DNA of 64,000 nucleotides from Novosphingobium sp. Rr 2-17 (GCF_000272475.1 NZ_AKFJ01000118.1:1-64000); one strand, 5' to 3'. Counted from the stretch's first letter, positions 17,914 through 26,859 are shown. Notes: a model not told the origin generated them from the sequence alone. Translations and numbers: made by a program.

Positions 17914-17988
17914 GCACCGGCCACTCCCCCACCCGGCCACCCATCGGCAGTATCTTGTGGGTGGCCGGGTGGGGGAGCGGGCCGGTGC
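17914..17988. repeat. Long GC-rich inverted repeat between convergent genes
   Basis: A perfect 20-bp inverted repeat (17924-17943 with 17958-17977; CTCCCCCACCCGGCCACCCA) encloses a 14-base loop. It is extended after a small mismatch by GCACCGGCC/GGCCGGTGC (17914-17922 with 17980-17988). The whole forms a hairpin of about 29 paired bases. It lies 20 bases past the transglycosylase stop and 29 before the bactofilin stop on the other strand. It may act as a bidirectional terminator; no T-run is present, so a dispersed repeat is also possible. Confidence 0.8.
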
Positions 17989-18016
17989 CGCAAATCCGCC
18001 TTCAGCGGATCACGCC

Positions 18017-18469
18017 TTACTCCGCCAAAGCAGCGATCAGTTCGGGGTCTTGCGGCTTCGCTTCTTGTGGGCGCGGCGTCCGGTTGGTCAATTGCACGAG
18101 GGCAGGGGGCATCTGGCCGCCGTTGGGGCTGAGCCGGCCATCCAGCCGCGCGCCTTGTTCGATCGTCAGGGCATCGTAGGTCAGATCGCCCTCGATCCGC
18201 GCCGTGCGCAGGATCACCACTTCGCGCGCGACGACTGAACCGCGCACCAGGCCCGCCAGCCGAACGCTCTGCGCCTGCACCGCACCGCTGATCTCGCTGC
18301 CTTCGCCCTGGACCAGCGATTGGCAGGCGATGTCGCCTTCCACTTTGCCTTCGATGTGAAGATCGGTCTGGGCCTGGATGTTGCCGACGAGGGTGGTGTC
18401 GGCCCCCAGCATCGAGAAGGCAGAAGCATGGACGCCACGCGGGGCGCTGCTGGTGAAAGGCTTGGGCAT
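18017..18469 (-). CDS. Bactofilin (polymer-forming cytoskeletal protein)
   Basis: The 150-residue protein has a short N-terminal tail and a central bactofilin (DUF583) beta-helix of repeating short strands (about residues 20-115, for example LHIEGKVEGDIACQS and GLVRGSVVAREVVI). A proline-rich C-terminal tail follows. Bactofilins self-assemble into membrane-associated filaments without nucleotide and position wall enzymes. Its ATG lies one base after the stop of the upstream LytM peptidase gene, so the pair is co-translated. This layout is known for bactofilin/LytM partners that shape cells. Confidence 0.93.
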   Translation of the reverse strand: MPKPFTSSAPRGVHASAFSMLGADTTLVGNIQAQTDLHIEGKVEGDIACQSLVQGEGSEISGAVQAQSVRLAGLVRGSVVAREVVILRTARIEGDLTYDALTIEQGARLDGRLSPNGGQMPPALVQLTNRTPRPQEAKPQDPELIAALAE

Positions 18470-18470
18470 A

Positions 18471-19637
18471 TCAACTATGTTCCTGTTGCGCCTTTGCGGC
18501 GGCTTCGAGGAAGGGACGCGGATTGACTGGTTGGTCGTTAATCCGCACTTCGAAGTGGAGGTGAGAGCCGGTCGATCGACCGGTGCTGCCCATCGCTCCG
18601 ATCACCGTGCCCGCCGCGACCTTCTGGCCGACGTGGGTGCGGAAACGTGAGAGGTGGCCGTAGCGAGTCATCAACCCGCTGGCGTGGGTAACTTCGATGC
18701 AGTTGCCGTAACCCTGGCGCTGGCCGACGAACGTGACCGTACCTTGCGCGGCAGCGTAGATCGGCGAGCCCATCGGGCCGGGAAAATCGAGCCCGGCGTG
18801 GAACGCGGCGCCGCCGGTAAACGGGTCGGCGCGGTAGCCATAGCTGGACGAGACGTAAGCGACATGCGCGGGGCTGACTCGCGGCAGCGCGGCCAAGCTG
18901 TCTTCCAGCGCGCTGGCGCGGGCCAGGCTCTCGCCCATGTGGCGGAAGCGCGGATCGACGCTGCCGTCGCGCCCGGTAGCGAGCTGCACCAGCGGACCAC
19001 CCATCGCCATGCGCGACTTGCCGTTGCTGCGCGATGCGGCGACCAACGTGCCGGGGTTCAGGCCCAGCTTGCGGATGGCGGCGCTGGTACTGGCGGCGCG
19101 CGAGTCTGCATAGCGAGTCAGGCGATCAGCGAAAGCGAGCTGTTCGGCCTCCAGCTGGCGCAAGGCGCCAACTTCGGGAAGCGCGGCGCTGACTTTCAAC
19201 GTTTCGCCGGTTTTCGGGGCAGTGTCGGCAGCGGGCTGCACTTTGGCTTCACCCGTTTCCGACCCGGCTTCCGGCAAATCGCCGATGTGGGCCTGGACCA
19301 TTTGTTCGATGAAGCGCTGGCGACGCGCGAGATCATCGGTAAGCTCGTGGACGTCTTCGCGATACTTCGCGACCTTGGTTTCGGCTTTGGCGACGGCGGC
19401 GGCCCGATGGTCGAGCGCAGCGACCTGGCTTTCGGCGGAATAGCGCGCGACGGTCAGCGATCCCAGTGCGGCGGTCCCGGCGCTCAGTAAGCCGATGGTG
19501 CCGGCAAGGGCGATCTTCTGGGTCCGTGAGGAAATCCGAATGAAGCGGACTTGGCCCTGTGACCGCATGATGAATTCGCGATCCGGGAACGCAGCCCGAA
19601 AGCGCTGGAGCAGCGCCCCGGCATTGGTAACTATCAA
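18471..19637 (-). CDS. M23 (LytM) family peptidase, bactofilin partner
   Basis: The 388-residue protein has a cytoplasmic N-terminus of about 40 residues and one transmembrane segment (about 42-62). A coiled-coil region (about 75-120) and a linker follow. The C-terminal LytM domain (about 255-375) retains all zinc ligands and catalytic residues: FHAGLDF, YGHLS and GSHLHFEV. It should cut peptidoglycan cross-links or peptides in the periplasm. The gene precedes the bactofilin gene by one base, implying that the filament recruits this peptidase. A 219-base divergent promoter region separates it from proA. Confidence 0.92.
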   Translation of the reverse strand: MIVTNAGALLQRFRAAFPDREFIMRSQGQVRFIRISSRTQKIALAGTIGLLSAGTAALGSLTVARYSAESQVAALDHRAAAVAKAETKVAKYREDVHELTDDLARRQRFIEQMVQAHIGDLPEAGSETGEAKVQPAADTAPKTGETLKVSAALPEVGALRQLEAEQLAFADRLTRYADSRAASTSAAIRKLGLNPGTLVAASRSNGKSRMAMGGPLVQLATGRDGSVDPRFRHMGESLARASALEDSLAALPRVSPAHVAYVSSSYGYRADPFTGGAAFHAGLDFPGPMGSPIYAAAQGTVTFVGQRQGYGNCIEVTHASGLMTRYGHLSRFRTHVGQKVAAGTVIGAMGSTGRSTGSHLHFEVRINDQPVNPRPFLEAAAKAQQEHS

Positions 19638-19856
19638 GATGTCCCCGCAGGTATTATTTCTTCGATCCGACAGTTAAGATAGCGGCGGGTGTCGTCATAG
19701 GCGAATCACCCTAGCTGAAACTTCGGTTGAATCCGGGCGAGCCGAACCCTCGGTACGACGAGTTGATGGAACTGAGGCAGATTGCCCCATTTTCAGGCTC
19801 ATTCCATTTCCAGGCTCATCGGTGACAACGCAGCGGGGCAATGCTAGGTCGCGGGC

Positions 19857-21158
19857 ATGACTGACACCACCACTGTATCCGTTCCTGCGACTGCTCCTGC
19901 GACTGCCATTTCGCCCGAGGCGCTCGTCGCGCAACTGGCACGCGATGGCCGTGCGGCGCAGCGCGTGCTGGCGCGGCTGAGCGATGCGCAAAAGGCAGAG
20001 GCCTTGCGCGCCGCCGCCGCCGCCTTGCGCGCGGCGGAACCGGCGATCCTTGATGCCAACGCTCGCGACATCGCCGCTGGCGAGGCGAAAGGCTTGTCGG
20101 CTGCGCTGCTCGATCGGTTGCGGCTCGATTCGGGACGCCTGGCTGGCATCGCCGATGCGGTCGAGCAGATCGCGGCGCTGCCCGATCCGGTGGGCGAAGT
20201 GATCTCCAGCAGCGAGCGGCCCAACGGCCTGCAGCTTAGCCGGGTGCGTATCCCGATCGGGCTGATCGGCATCATCTACGAAAGCCGCCCCAATGTGACT
20301 GCAGACGCCGCCGCCTTGTGCTTGCGCTCTGGCAATGCCGTGCTGCTGCGCGGCGGAACCGAAGCGCAGCATTCCAACCGGGCGATCGAAGCTGCCTTCG
20401 CCGCCGGGATCGAGAGCGCCGGGATTCCGGCCGCAGCGATCCAACTGGTGCCAACGCAGGACCGCGCCGTCGTGGGCGCGATGCTGACCGCCGCCGGCCT
20501 GATCGACATGATTGTGCCGCGCGGTGGCAAAAGTCTCGTCGCGCGGGTGCAGGCGGATGCACGGGTGCCAGTGCTCGCCCACCTTGACGGCATCTGCCAC
20601 ACGTACGTCCATCCCGCCGCCGATCCGGACATGGCCCGCCGGGTGACGCGCAACGCCAAGATGCGCCGCACCGGCATTTGCGGGGCGATGGAGACCCTGC
20701 TGATCGACACCCAGTTTCCCGAAAGCGCCTCGGTGGTGAGCGGTCTGATCGACGCTGGCTGCGAATTGCGCGGCGATGCGCGCGCGCAGGCGCTCGACCC
20801 GCGCATTCTGCCGGCCACCGATGAGGACTGGGATACCGAATACCTCGATTCGGTGCTGTCGGTCGCCGTTGTGGATGGGCTGGACGCTGCGATCGAGCAT
20901 ATCGCGGCGCATTCCTCGCACCATACCGACGCGATCGTCACTGGCGACGCTGCTGCCGCCGAACGGTTCCTGGCCGAAGTCGACAGCGCGATCGTGATGG
21001 TCAACGCCTCCAGCCAGTTCGCCGATGGCGGCGAATTCGGCCTGGGCGCCGAGATCGGCATCGCGACCGGTCGCCTGCACGCGCGCGGTCCGGTCGCGCT
21101 GGAAGGGCTGACGACCTACAAGTGGCTGGTGCGCGGCACCGGGCAGGAGCGGCCCTGA
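19857..21158 (+). CDS. proA: Gamma-glutamyl phosphate reductase
   Basis: The second step of proline synthesis: it reduces gamma-glutamyl phosphate with NADPH to glutamate semialdehyde. The 433-residue aldehyde-dehydrogenase-fold protein has IPIGLIGIIYESRPNVTADA (about residue 128), LRGGTEAQHSN (about 162) and the catalytic Cys in RTGICGAMETLL (about 270). It also has the C-terminal SSQFADGGEFGLGAEIGI segment (about 383). A Thr/Ala-rich N-terminal stretch of about 18 residues is extra. The partner proB is not adjacent. nadD follows with overlapping ends. Confidence 0.96.
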   Translation: MTDTTTVSVPATAPATAISPEALVAQLARDGRAAQRVLARLSDAQKAEALRAAAAALRAAEPAILDANARDIAAGEAKGLSAALLDRLRLDSGRLAGIADAVEQIAALPDPVGEVISSSERPNGLQLSRVRIPIGLIGIIYESRPNVTADAAALCLRSGNAVLLRGGTEAQHSNRAIEAAFAAGIESAGIPAAAIQLVPTQDRAVVGAMLTAAGLIDMIVPRGGKSLVARVQADARVPVLAHLDGICHTYVHPAADPDMARRVTRNAKMRRTGICGAMETLLIDTQFPESASVVSGLIDAGCELRGDARAQALDPRILPATDEDWDTEYLDSVLSVAVVDGLDAAIEHIAAHSSHHTDAIVTGDAAAAERFLAEVDSAIVMVNASSQFADGGEFGLGAEIGIATGRLHARGPVALEGLTTYKWLVRGTGQERP

Positions 21159-21826
21159 TTCGCCAAACTGGGATTCGCCGCGCCGGTCCCGTCACCGGAC
21201 TGCTCGGCGGCAGCTTCAATCCGGCGCATGGCGGGCACCGGCGAATCACCTTGTTCGCGATGGACGCGTTGGGGCTGGACGAGGCGTGGTGGATGGTCTC
21301 TCCCGGCAATCCACTGAAGCCTTCTGCCGGGATGGCGCCGCTGCCCGCACGCTTCGAATCGGCGGTGCGGCAGGCCCGCCGCGCCCGGATTCGCGTGACC
21401 GCGATCGAGCGCGAACTGGGCACCCGCTATACCGTGGATACCTTGCGCGCGCTGCTGCGCCGCTATCCCCGGCGGCGCTTCGTATGGCTGATGGGGGCGG
21501 ACAATCTGGCCCAGTTCCACCAGTGGAGGCACTGGCGCGATCTGGCGAAAATGCTGCCGATTGCGGTAATCGCCAGACCAGGGTATGATGGAGCCGCCTT
21601 CGCGAGCCCCGCGATGGCCTGGCTGGGGAAATACCGGAGGCCCCTGTCCCGCTTTCGACGTCCGGAACGGTGGAGCGCACCTGCGCTGGTGACATTGCGA
21701 TTCGATCCCGACACGCGTTCGGCAACGGCTATCCGCCGCGCCGACCCGGACTGGGCACGAAGATCTCTAAACCGATCTTCGCGGGACGCCGTCACGCACC
21801 GCCTCATCCCCGGATCAGACCATTGA
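21122..21826 (+). CDS. nadD: Nicotinate-nucleotide adenylyltransferase
   Basis: This enzyme joins nicotinate mononucleotide and ATP to give deamido-NAD. The product is up to 234 residues with the nucleotidyltransferase motif GLLGGSFNPAHGGHRRI (about residue 26) and the C-terminal ISSTxIR-like RSATAIRR (about 199). There is no ATG upstream of the motif. In-frame options are GTG at 21122 (37-base overlap with proA), CTG at 21155 overlapping the proA stop, and ATT at 21158. An AGGAG at 21145-21149 is well spaced for the last two. The product is sure; the start is not. rsfS follows after 116 bases, a common nadD-rsfS order. Confidence 0.88.
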   Translation: MAGARHRAGAALIRQTGIRRAGPVTGLLGGSFNPAHGGHRRITLFAMDALGLDEAWWMVSPGNPLKPSAGMAPLPARFESAVRQARRARIRVTAIERELGTRYTVDTLRALLRRYPRRRFVWLMGADNLAQFHQWRHWRDLAKMLPIAVIARPGYDGAAFASPAMAWLGKYRRPLSRFRRPERWSAPALVTLRFDPDTRSATAIRRADPDWARRSLNRSSRDAVTHRLIPGSDH

Positions 21827-21942
21827 TCGGCCTTGTTGGCCTATCGTGCGCGCCTTTCCGGCTTACCATGTATCGATCGTATTCGACGCGATGGGTTTCC
21901 CATCCCGCTGGCGCGATCCTGAAAGGAGCAGACTCGACTTAG

Positions 21943-22341
21943 ATGCCACAGGCCCAAATACAGCCGGCCCAAACCGGCGCAACACCCCCGACGACGATCG
22001 ACCACGGCGATCCCGTGCTCGCTCTCGTGCTCCAGTCCCTGGATGACGACCAGGCGCAAGAGCTCGTGACCATCGACCTCGACGGCAAATCCTCTATCGG
22101 CGACTACATGGTGATCGCCTCGGGTCGTTCGACCCGTCAGGTCGCCGCGATGGCGCAGAAACTGGGCGAGCGGCTGAAACAGGCCGGCTTCGGTAACCCC
22201 CGCATCGAGGGTCTGCCCGCAGCCGACTGGGTTCTGGTCGATGCCGGCGGCGTGATCGTCCACTTGTTCCGCCCGGAAGTCCGCACCTTCTACAACCTGG
22301 AGCGGATGTGGGGCTTCGACGGACCGTCCGGCGCGGCGTAA
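21943..22341 (+). CDS. rsfS: Ribosomal silencing factor RsfS
   Basis: The 132-residue protein binds ribosomal protein L14 and blocks subunit joining when nutrients are short. The conserved core is present: LDDDQAQELVTIDLDGKSS (about residue 33), DYMVIASGRSTRQVAAMA (about 54) and the C-terminal DAGGVIVHLFRPEVRTFYNLE (residues about 101-121, cited as motif only in part: VHLFRPEVR). The first 25 residues are a variable Gln/Thr/Pro tail. It starts the conserved rsfS-rlmH-envC-ctpA order. Confidence 0.95.
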   Translation: MPQAQIQPAQTGATPPTTIDHGDPVLALVLQSLDDDQAQELVTIDLDGKSSIGDYMVIASGRSTRQVAAMAQKLGERLKQAGFGNPRIEGLPAADWVLVDAGGVIVHLFRPEVRTFYNLERMWGFDGPSGAA

Positions 22342-22487
22342 TCGCTGCGTAACGGGGCGAGAGGATGACCCGGCGGTGCGAAAAGCTGCCGGGCCGATGA
22401 TCGAAATCGCGCAGAACGGCGCCTGGGTTTTCCGCGCGCTGTGACAGTGCGGCCGGAAAACCGAGTGCCGCAAAGACGAGTGCCGCC

Positions 22488-22913
22488 ATGCTCCTCCACG
22501 TGATCGCACGCGGCAAGATCGCTCGTTCTCCCGAGGCCGAGATGATGGACCGCTACGCCAAGCGCCTCACCTGGCCGTTTCGCCACACCGAACTGCCCGA
22601 CACCGGCGGCAAAGTCCCTGCGCCGGTCGCCACCCCGTATCGCGAAGTCCTGCTCGACGAGCGTGGCAAGCTGATGAGCAGCGAGGAATTCGCCGCCTTG
22701 CTGGGCCGCTGGCGCGACGAGGGCGTGCGCGAATGCCGCTTCCTGATCGGCGCCGCCGATGGCCACGGCGACGAAGCGCGGCAACAAGCGGACCACCTGC
22801 TCTGCTTTGGCCGGATGACCTGGCCGCACTTATTGGTCCGCGCGATGCTGGCCGAACAACTCTGGCGGGCCACCGCGATCCTGGCCGGCCATCCCTATCA
22901 CCGCTCGGGCTGA
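22488..22913 (+). CDS. rlmH: 23S rRNA (pseudouridine1915-N3)-methyltransferase
   Basis: A SPOUT-class methyltransferase that modifies position 1915 in helix 69 of 23S rRNA on assembled 70S ribosomes. The 141-residue product is a little shorter than E. coli RlmH. It shows LLDERGKLMSSEEFA (about residue 57), the knot segment FLIGAADGHG (about 84) and the C-terminal MTWPHLLVRAMLAEQLWRA with the YHRSG end. It lies 146 bases after rsfS and 74 before envC on the same strand. Confidence 0.95.
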   Translation: MLLHVIARGKIARSPEAEMMDRYAKRLTWPFRHTELPDTGGKVPAPVATPYREVLLDERGKLMSSEEFAALLGRWRDEGVRECRFLIGAADGHGDEARQQADHLLCFGRMTWPHLLVRAMLAEQLWRATAILAGHPYHRSG

Positions 22914-22987
22914 GCGGTCCGGCTGGGCGGATGCCATCGTGACAATAGCGCTTCCCGCGCGAATCCCGCTGCCTTAGTAAACCGTCC

Positions 22988-24223
22988 GTGAACCTTGTCG
23001 CTCGCTCCGTACTGACCTTTGCCGCGTTGGGCGTAGCTGTGTTCGCGGTGCAGGGGTTTACCCAGTCCGTTCCCTTCACCGTGCTCGATCCGGCGGGCAG
23101 CGCCGTGCAGGCGCGGCGCGATATGCAGGCGGCGCGGGCCGAGGGGGCGGCGGCGCGCAGGCGGGCCGAGGCGCTGGAGGCGAAAGCGCGCGCGGTTGGC
23201 GAACAAGCCCAGGCCACCGCGCGGGAGGCGGCAGCGGTGGCCGCGCGCATCCAGGAAACCGAGGCCGCCATCGCCCAGCGGCAAGCGGCGATCCGCCTGA
23301 TCGCGGCGCAGCGTGCAGGCTTGCGGGCGACGCTGGCGCAGCGGCAGGAGCCGCTGGCGCGGCTGACCGCCTCGCTGCAACGACTGTCTCGCCGGCCACC
23401 GCTGCTGGCGCTGTTGCGGCCGGGATCGGTCCGCGATGCGGTCTATATGCGCGCTATGCTCGATACGATGCTGCCCGAAGTGGAGCGGCGGACGGCGGAC
23501 TTGCGCGTCGCGATCACGCGCGGGCAGGCGCTGGAGAGCCAGGCGCGTGCTGCTTCGGTGGCGCTGGCGCAGGAGCAGGGCCGCATGCGTGATCGGCGGC
23601 GGCAACTGGCGACGATCGAAGCGGCCCAGCGCCTCGCGGGCCGCGAGGCTTCCGGCATCGCCGCCCGCGAAAGCGACCGGGCGCTGGCGCTGGCCGAAAA
23701 AGCGCGCGATCTGGGCGATCTGGTGACGCAAGTGGGCGAGCAGGGGCGCTTGCGCGATCAGCTTGCGGCCTTGCCCGGCCCGATTATGCGCCCACCGCTG
23801 CCGCAGCGCGCGCAAGTGATCGAGGCTTCGCAGTTCGCGCCTGCTCCGGCGGGTATGGCCAGCTATATGTTGCCGGTGACCGGGCGCGTGCTGTCCGGCT
23901 TCGGCGAGCAGACGACTGGGCAGACCCGCGCGATCGGGATCACGCTGGCGCCGCGTCCGCTGTCGCAGGCGGTGGCACCAGCGGCGGGCCGCATCGCCTT
24001 TGCCGGGGCCTATCGCGGGTTCGACAGCATCGTCATCATCGAGCATGCCGGCGGCTGGACCTCGCTCGTTACTGGCCTTGCGAGGGTGGACGTGGCGGTG
24101 GGGGACCAAGTGGTCGCAGGTTCACCCATCGGGCTGGCGGGGCCACGATCCCCGCGCGTACTAGTGGAACTGCGGCGGCAGGGGGTTCCCGTCAATCCGC
24201 TGCAATATATCCGCTCGCTTTAA
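22988..24223 (+). CDS. EnvC-like murein hydrolase activator (degenerate LytM domain)
   Basis: The 411-residue protein starts at GTG with an N-terminal signal or anchor (about residues 5-25). A long Ala/Arg/Glu/Gln-rich coiled coil (about 40-260) and a C-terminal M23-like domain (about 290-405) follow. The expected zinc-site motifs HxxxD and HxH are missing: the matching places read TRAIGITLAP and PRVLVELRR. It should therefore activate amidases rather than cut wall itself, as EnvC does in enterobacteria. Position between rlmH and ctpA is typical of alphaproteobacteria. Alternative names are peptidoglycan DD-metallopeptidase family protein or LmdC-like. Confidence 0.87.
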   Translation: MNLVARSVLTFAALGVAVFAVQGFTQSVPFTVLDPAGSAVQARRDMQAARAEGAAARRRAEALEAKARAVGEQAQATAREAAAVAARIQETEAAIAQRQAAIRLIAAQRAGLRATLAQRQEPLARLTASLQRLSRRPPLLALLRPGSVRDAVYMRAMLDTMLPEVERRTADLRVAITRGQALESQARAASVALAQEQGRMRDRRRQLATIEAAQRLAGREASGIAARESDRALALAEKARDLGDLVTQVGEQGRLRDQLAALPGPIMRPPLPQRAQVIEASQFAPAPAGMASYMLPVTGRVLSGFGEQTTGQTRAIGITLAPRPLSQAVAPAAGRIAFAGAYRGFDSIVIIEHAGGWTSLVTGLARVDVAVGDQVVAGSPIGLAGPRSPRVLVELRRQGVPVNPLQYIRSL

Positions 24224-24347
24224 CCGCGCGATCGCCCGGATACGCTGGCGTTCATCTGCGATGGCCGATAGGATGACTGGCAAGAACATGTCCGTCACAA
24301 GACTGCCCGCGCCGGACACCTAAAGTTTACGAGAGGCATATAGCCCG

Positions 24348-25712
24348 ATGAAGTTCGCACCTCTGATCCGCGCCACCTTGCTGGTGACCGCCGTGGCCGT
24401 GCTGCCGGCGGCGACGTCCGGCCTGGCGGCGGTGGATGGCCGCACCAGCCACGAATTCGACAAGCTGTTCACCGTCTACGAACTGGTGAAGCAGAACTAT
24501 GTGGACCAGGTGGATGACGACAAGCTGCTGAAAGGCGCGATCGACGGCATGCTCGCCAGCCTCGATCCGCACTCGAACTACCTCGACGGACCTTCGCTGC
24601 AGCGGCTCGAAACCATGATCGACGGCAAGTATACCGGGCTGGGCCTGTCGGTGGTCGAGGACGAAGGCGCGGTGAAGATCGTCTCGCCGTTCAAGGGTAG
24701 CCCGGCTGAGAAGGCGGGGCTCAAGGCAGGCGACTACATCACCCACCTGGACGGCGTGCTGTATTACGAGCGCGATCTGGATGAAGCCGTGTCCAAGATG
24801 CGCGGCGAGTCGGGCACCTCGATCCGCCTCACGATCTACCGTCCAGGCCGGGACGAGCCGTTCGATGTCACCGTGACGCGCGGCGTGATCGAACTGGAAC
24901 CGGTGACCTGGGAACTGAAGGACAACATTGGCGTCATTTCGGTCAACGAATTCTCCCGCGATGTCGGCAAGGACGTGAACAATGCGCTCGCCGACCTCAA
25001 GAAGCAGGCCGCGCTCAAGGGCGGCAAGCTGACCGGTTTGGTGCTGGACTTGCGCTCGAACCCCGGCGGTTCGCTGGACGAGGCGGTGGCTTTGTCCGAC
25101 TTGTTCCTCGACCATGGCGACATCGTCTCGCAGCGTGGCCGCAACGCCAGCGAAAACCAGTTCTATCGCGCCGAAACCATGTTCAAGGGCGATGCCGCCA
25201 AGGGCACGCCGATCGTGGTGCTGGTCGACGCCGGTTCGGCCTCAGCGTCCGAAATCGTCGCGGGCGCGCTGCAGGATCAGCACCGCGCGGTCATCATGGG
25301 CGAGCGGACGTTCGGCAAGGGCTCGGTCCAGTCGTTCCTGCCGCTGGACAACAAGAGCGCGATCAAGATCACCACCGCGCGGTATTTCACCCCGTCGGGC
25401 CACTCGGTGCAGGAAGGCGGCATCGTCCCCGACATCCGGGTGCCGCAGATGTCGGACCCCGACGCGCGCGCTCGTTCGCAGCGGGCCATGCGCGAATCGG
25501 ACTTGCGCGGGCACCTCGTCAACGAGGCGGCGCTCAAGGACAAGGATCTGGAAACCGACAAGATGGACGACCCGCGCTTCAAGGTTACCGCTGCAGAACT
25601 GGAAAAGCAGGGCATCAAGGATTTCCAGTTGAACTACGCGATCACCACGCTGCAGCGCACCGCCGGCAAGCCGGCGCTCGCCGCGACGGCTGGTTCGACC
25701 CGCAAGAACTGA
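24348..25712 (+). CDS. ctpA: Carboxy-terminal processing protease (S41 family)
   Basis: The 454-residue periplasmic serine protease has a signal peptide ending near SGLAA (residue 27). A PDZ domain covers about residues 90-175 (GLGLSVVEDEGAVKIVSPF region). The S41 catalytic domain follows, with the nucleophile Ser in DAGSASASEIVAGAL (about 294) and the Lys in GERTFGKGSVQ (about 320). LRSNPGGSLDEAV near 234 is a family signature. Such proteases trim C-termini of envelope proteins and control wall hydrolases, which suits the neighbouring envC-like gene. The 124-base gap before it leaves room for its own promoter. Confidence 0.95.
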   Translation: MKFAPLIRATLLVTAVAVLPAATSGLAAVDGRTSHEFDKLFTVYELVKQNYVDQVDDDKLLKGAIDGMLASLDPHSNYLDGPSLQRLETMIDGKYTGLGLSVVEDEGAVKIVSPFKGSPAEKAGLKAGDYITHLDGVLYYERDLDEAVSKMRGESGTSIRLTIYRPGRDEPFDVTVTRGVIELEPVTWELKDNIGVISVNEFSRDVGKDVNNALADLKKQAALKGGKLTGLVLDLRSNPGGSLDEAVALSDLFLDHGDIVSQRGRNASENQFYRAETMFKGDAAKGTPIVVLVDAGSASASEIVAGALQDQHRAVIMGERTFGKGSVQSFLPLDNKSAIKITTARYFTPSGHSVQEGGIVPDIRVPQMSDPDARARSQRAMRESDLRGHLVNEAALKDKDLETDKMDDPRFKVTAAELEKQGIKDFQLNYAITTLQRTAGKPALAATAGSTRKN

Positions 25713-25743
25713 TCTTCAGACGGCACCGAAGGAACCACAAGCA

Positions 25744-26241
25744 ATGGCCGTTTCCGTCGCCAGCCCTGTGCGCGCCGCGCGCTGGCTCGCTTTGCTCATC
25801 CCGGTCGGCCTGCTTGGCGGGGCGTTGATCAGCCAGTTCGGCTTCGGCCTTTTCCCGTGCGAGATGTGCTGGTGGCAGCGCTACCCGCACATGCTGGCGA
25901 TCCTGCTGGCGCTGCTGGCGTTCTTCTGGCGCCCGGTGCGCCCGCTGGTGGCGGTTGCCGCCCTGGCGATCCTGACGTCGGGGATGATCGGCGGCTTCCA
26001 TGCCGGGGTTGAGTACGGCTGGTGGCATGGCTTCACCGCCTGCACCGCGAGCACTCTGACGCCGGGCAGCGATCCCCTTGCCGCGATCATGAACGCCCCG
26101 GTGATCCGCTGCGACGTGGCGCCGTGGGACTTGTTCGGGATATCGTTGGCCGGTTGGAACTTCTTGTTCTCGGTGGGCGGCGCCTTGGCGATCCTGTTCC
26201 TCATCAGCCGTCGCACCCCTACCAAAGGAACCTTCCAGTGA
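25744..26241 (+). CDS. dsbB: Disulfide bond formation protein B
   Basis: A 165-residue inner-membrane protein with four hydrophobic segments. The first periplasmic loop holds the redox pair CEMC (about residue 40) and the second loop holds two further cysteines (Cys near 100 and near 119), as in DsbB, which re-oxidises DsbA with ubiquinone. It overlaps the ubiquinone-biosynthesis gene coq7 by four bases (GTGA), coupling the quinone-using enzyme to a quinone-making one. A DsbA-like protein is encoded at 46245, far from here. Confidence 0.92.
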   Translation: MAVSVASPVRAARWLALLIPVGLLGGALISQFGFGLFPCEMCWWQRYPHMLAILLALLAFFWRPVRPLVAVAALAILTSGMIGGFHAGVEYGWWHGFTACTASTLTPGSDPLAAIMNAPVIRCDVAPWDLFGISLAGWNFLFSVGGALAILFLISRRTPTKGTFQ

Positions 26242-26768
26242 CATCCAGCCCGGCCAGTTCCGCCAAAGCCGCCCGCATGTTGCGGGTCGATCAGGCCGGA
26301 GAGTACGGCGCGGTCCGCATCTACGCCGGGCAAATGGCAGTGATGGGCACGCGTGCGCCCAACGCCACCGAAGTGGCTGGCATGGCCGCGCACGAGGCGG
26401 AGCATCAGGCCAAGTTCGATGCGATGATCGCCCAGCGCGGGGTGCGACCGACCTTGCTGCAGCCGGTGTGGTCCGCCGCCGGCTTCGCGCTCGGCGCGGC
26501 GACGGCGCTGATGGGGCCGGAGGCGGCGATGGCCTGCACCGCGGCGATCGAGACCGAAATCGAACAGCACTACACTCAGCAACTTGAGGAACTGGGCGAC
26601 GAAGATCCGGAGCTGGCCGCTACGATCCGCCAGTTCCGCGATGACGAGCGCGACCACAAGAACGCCGCGTTGGCTGCCGGCGCGGAAAAAGCGCCGGGTT
26701 ATCCGTTGCTGTTCGGCGCGATCCGGCTTGGCTGCCGCTTTGCCATTCGCTTGTCGGAACGGATCTGA
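26238..26768 (+). CDS. coq7: Demethoxyubiquinone hydroxylase (Coq7/CLK-1 family)
   Basis: A di-iron membrane-associated monooxygenase that adds the last hydroxyl in ubiquinone synthesis. The 176-residue product starts at GTG overlapping the dsbB stop. Iron ligands are visible in DQAGEYGAVRIYAGQ (about residue 15), AHEAEHQAKFD (about 47), AIETEIEQHY (about 100) and DDERDHKNAAL (about 135). Coq7 is the usual enzyme for this step in alphaproteobacteria, where UbiF is absent. Confidence 0.94.
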   Translation: MTSSPASSAKAARMLRVDQAGEYGAVRIYAGQMAVMGTRAPNATEVAGMAAHEAEHQAKFDAMIAQRGVRPTLLQPVWSAAGFALGAATALMGPEAAMACTAAIETEIEQHYTQQLEELGDEDPELAATIRQFRDDERDHKNAALAAGAEKAPGYPLLFGAIRLGCRFAIRLSERI

Positions 26769-26859
26769 CCTTTCGCGGGTTGTGTCAGGGTCACCCCTCA
26801 AAGTGGCCCCCGGCGCTTCACCTATCGTTCAAGCCCGGGCGGCCCTATAGGGGTTTGCG

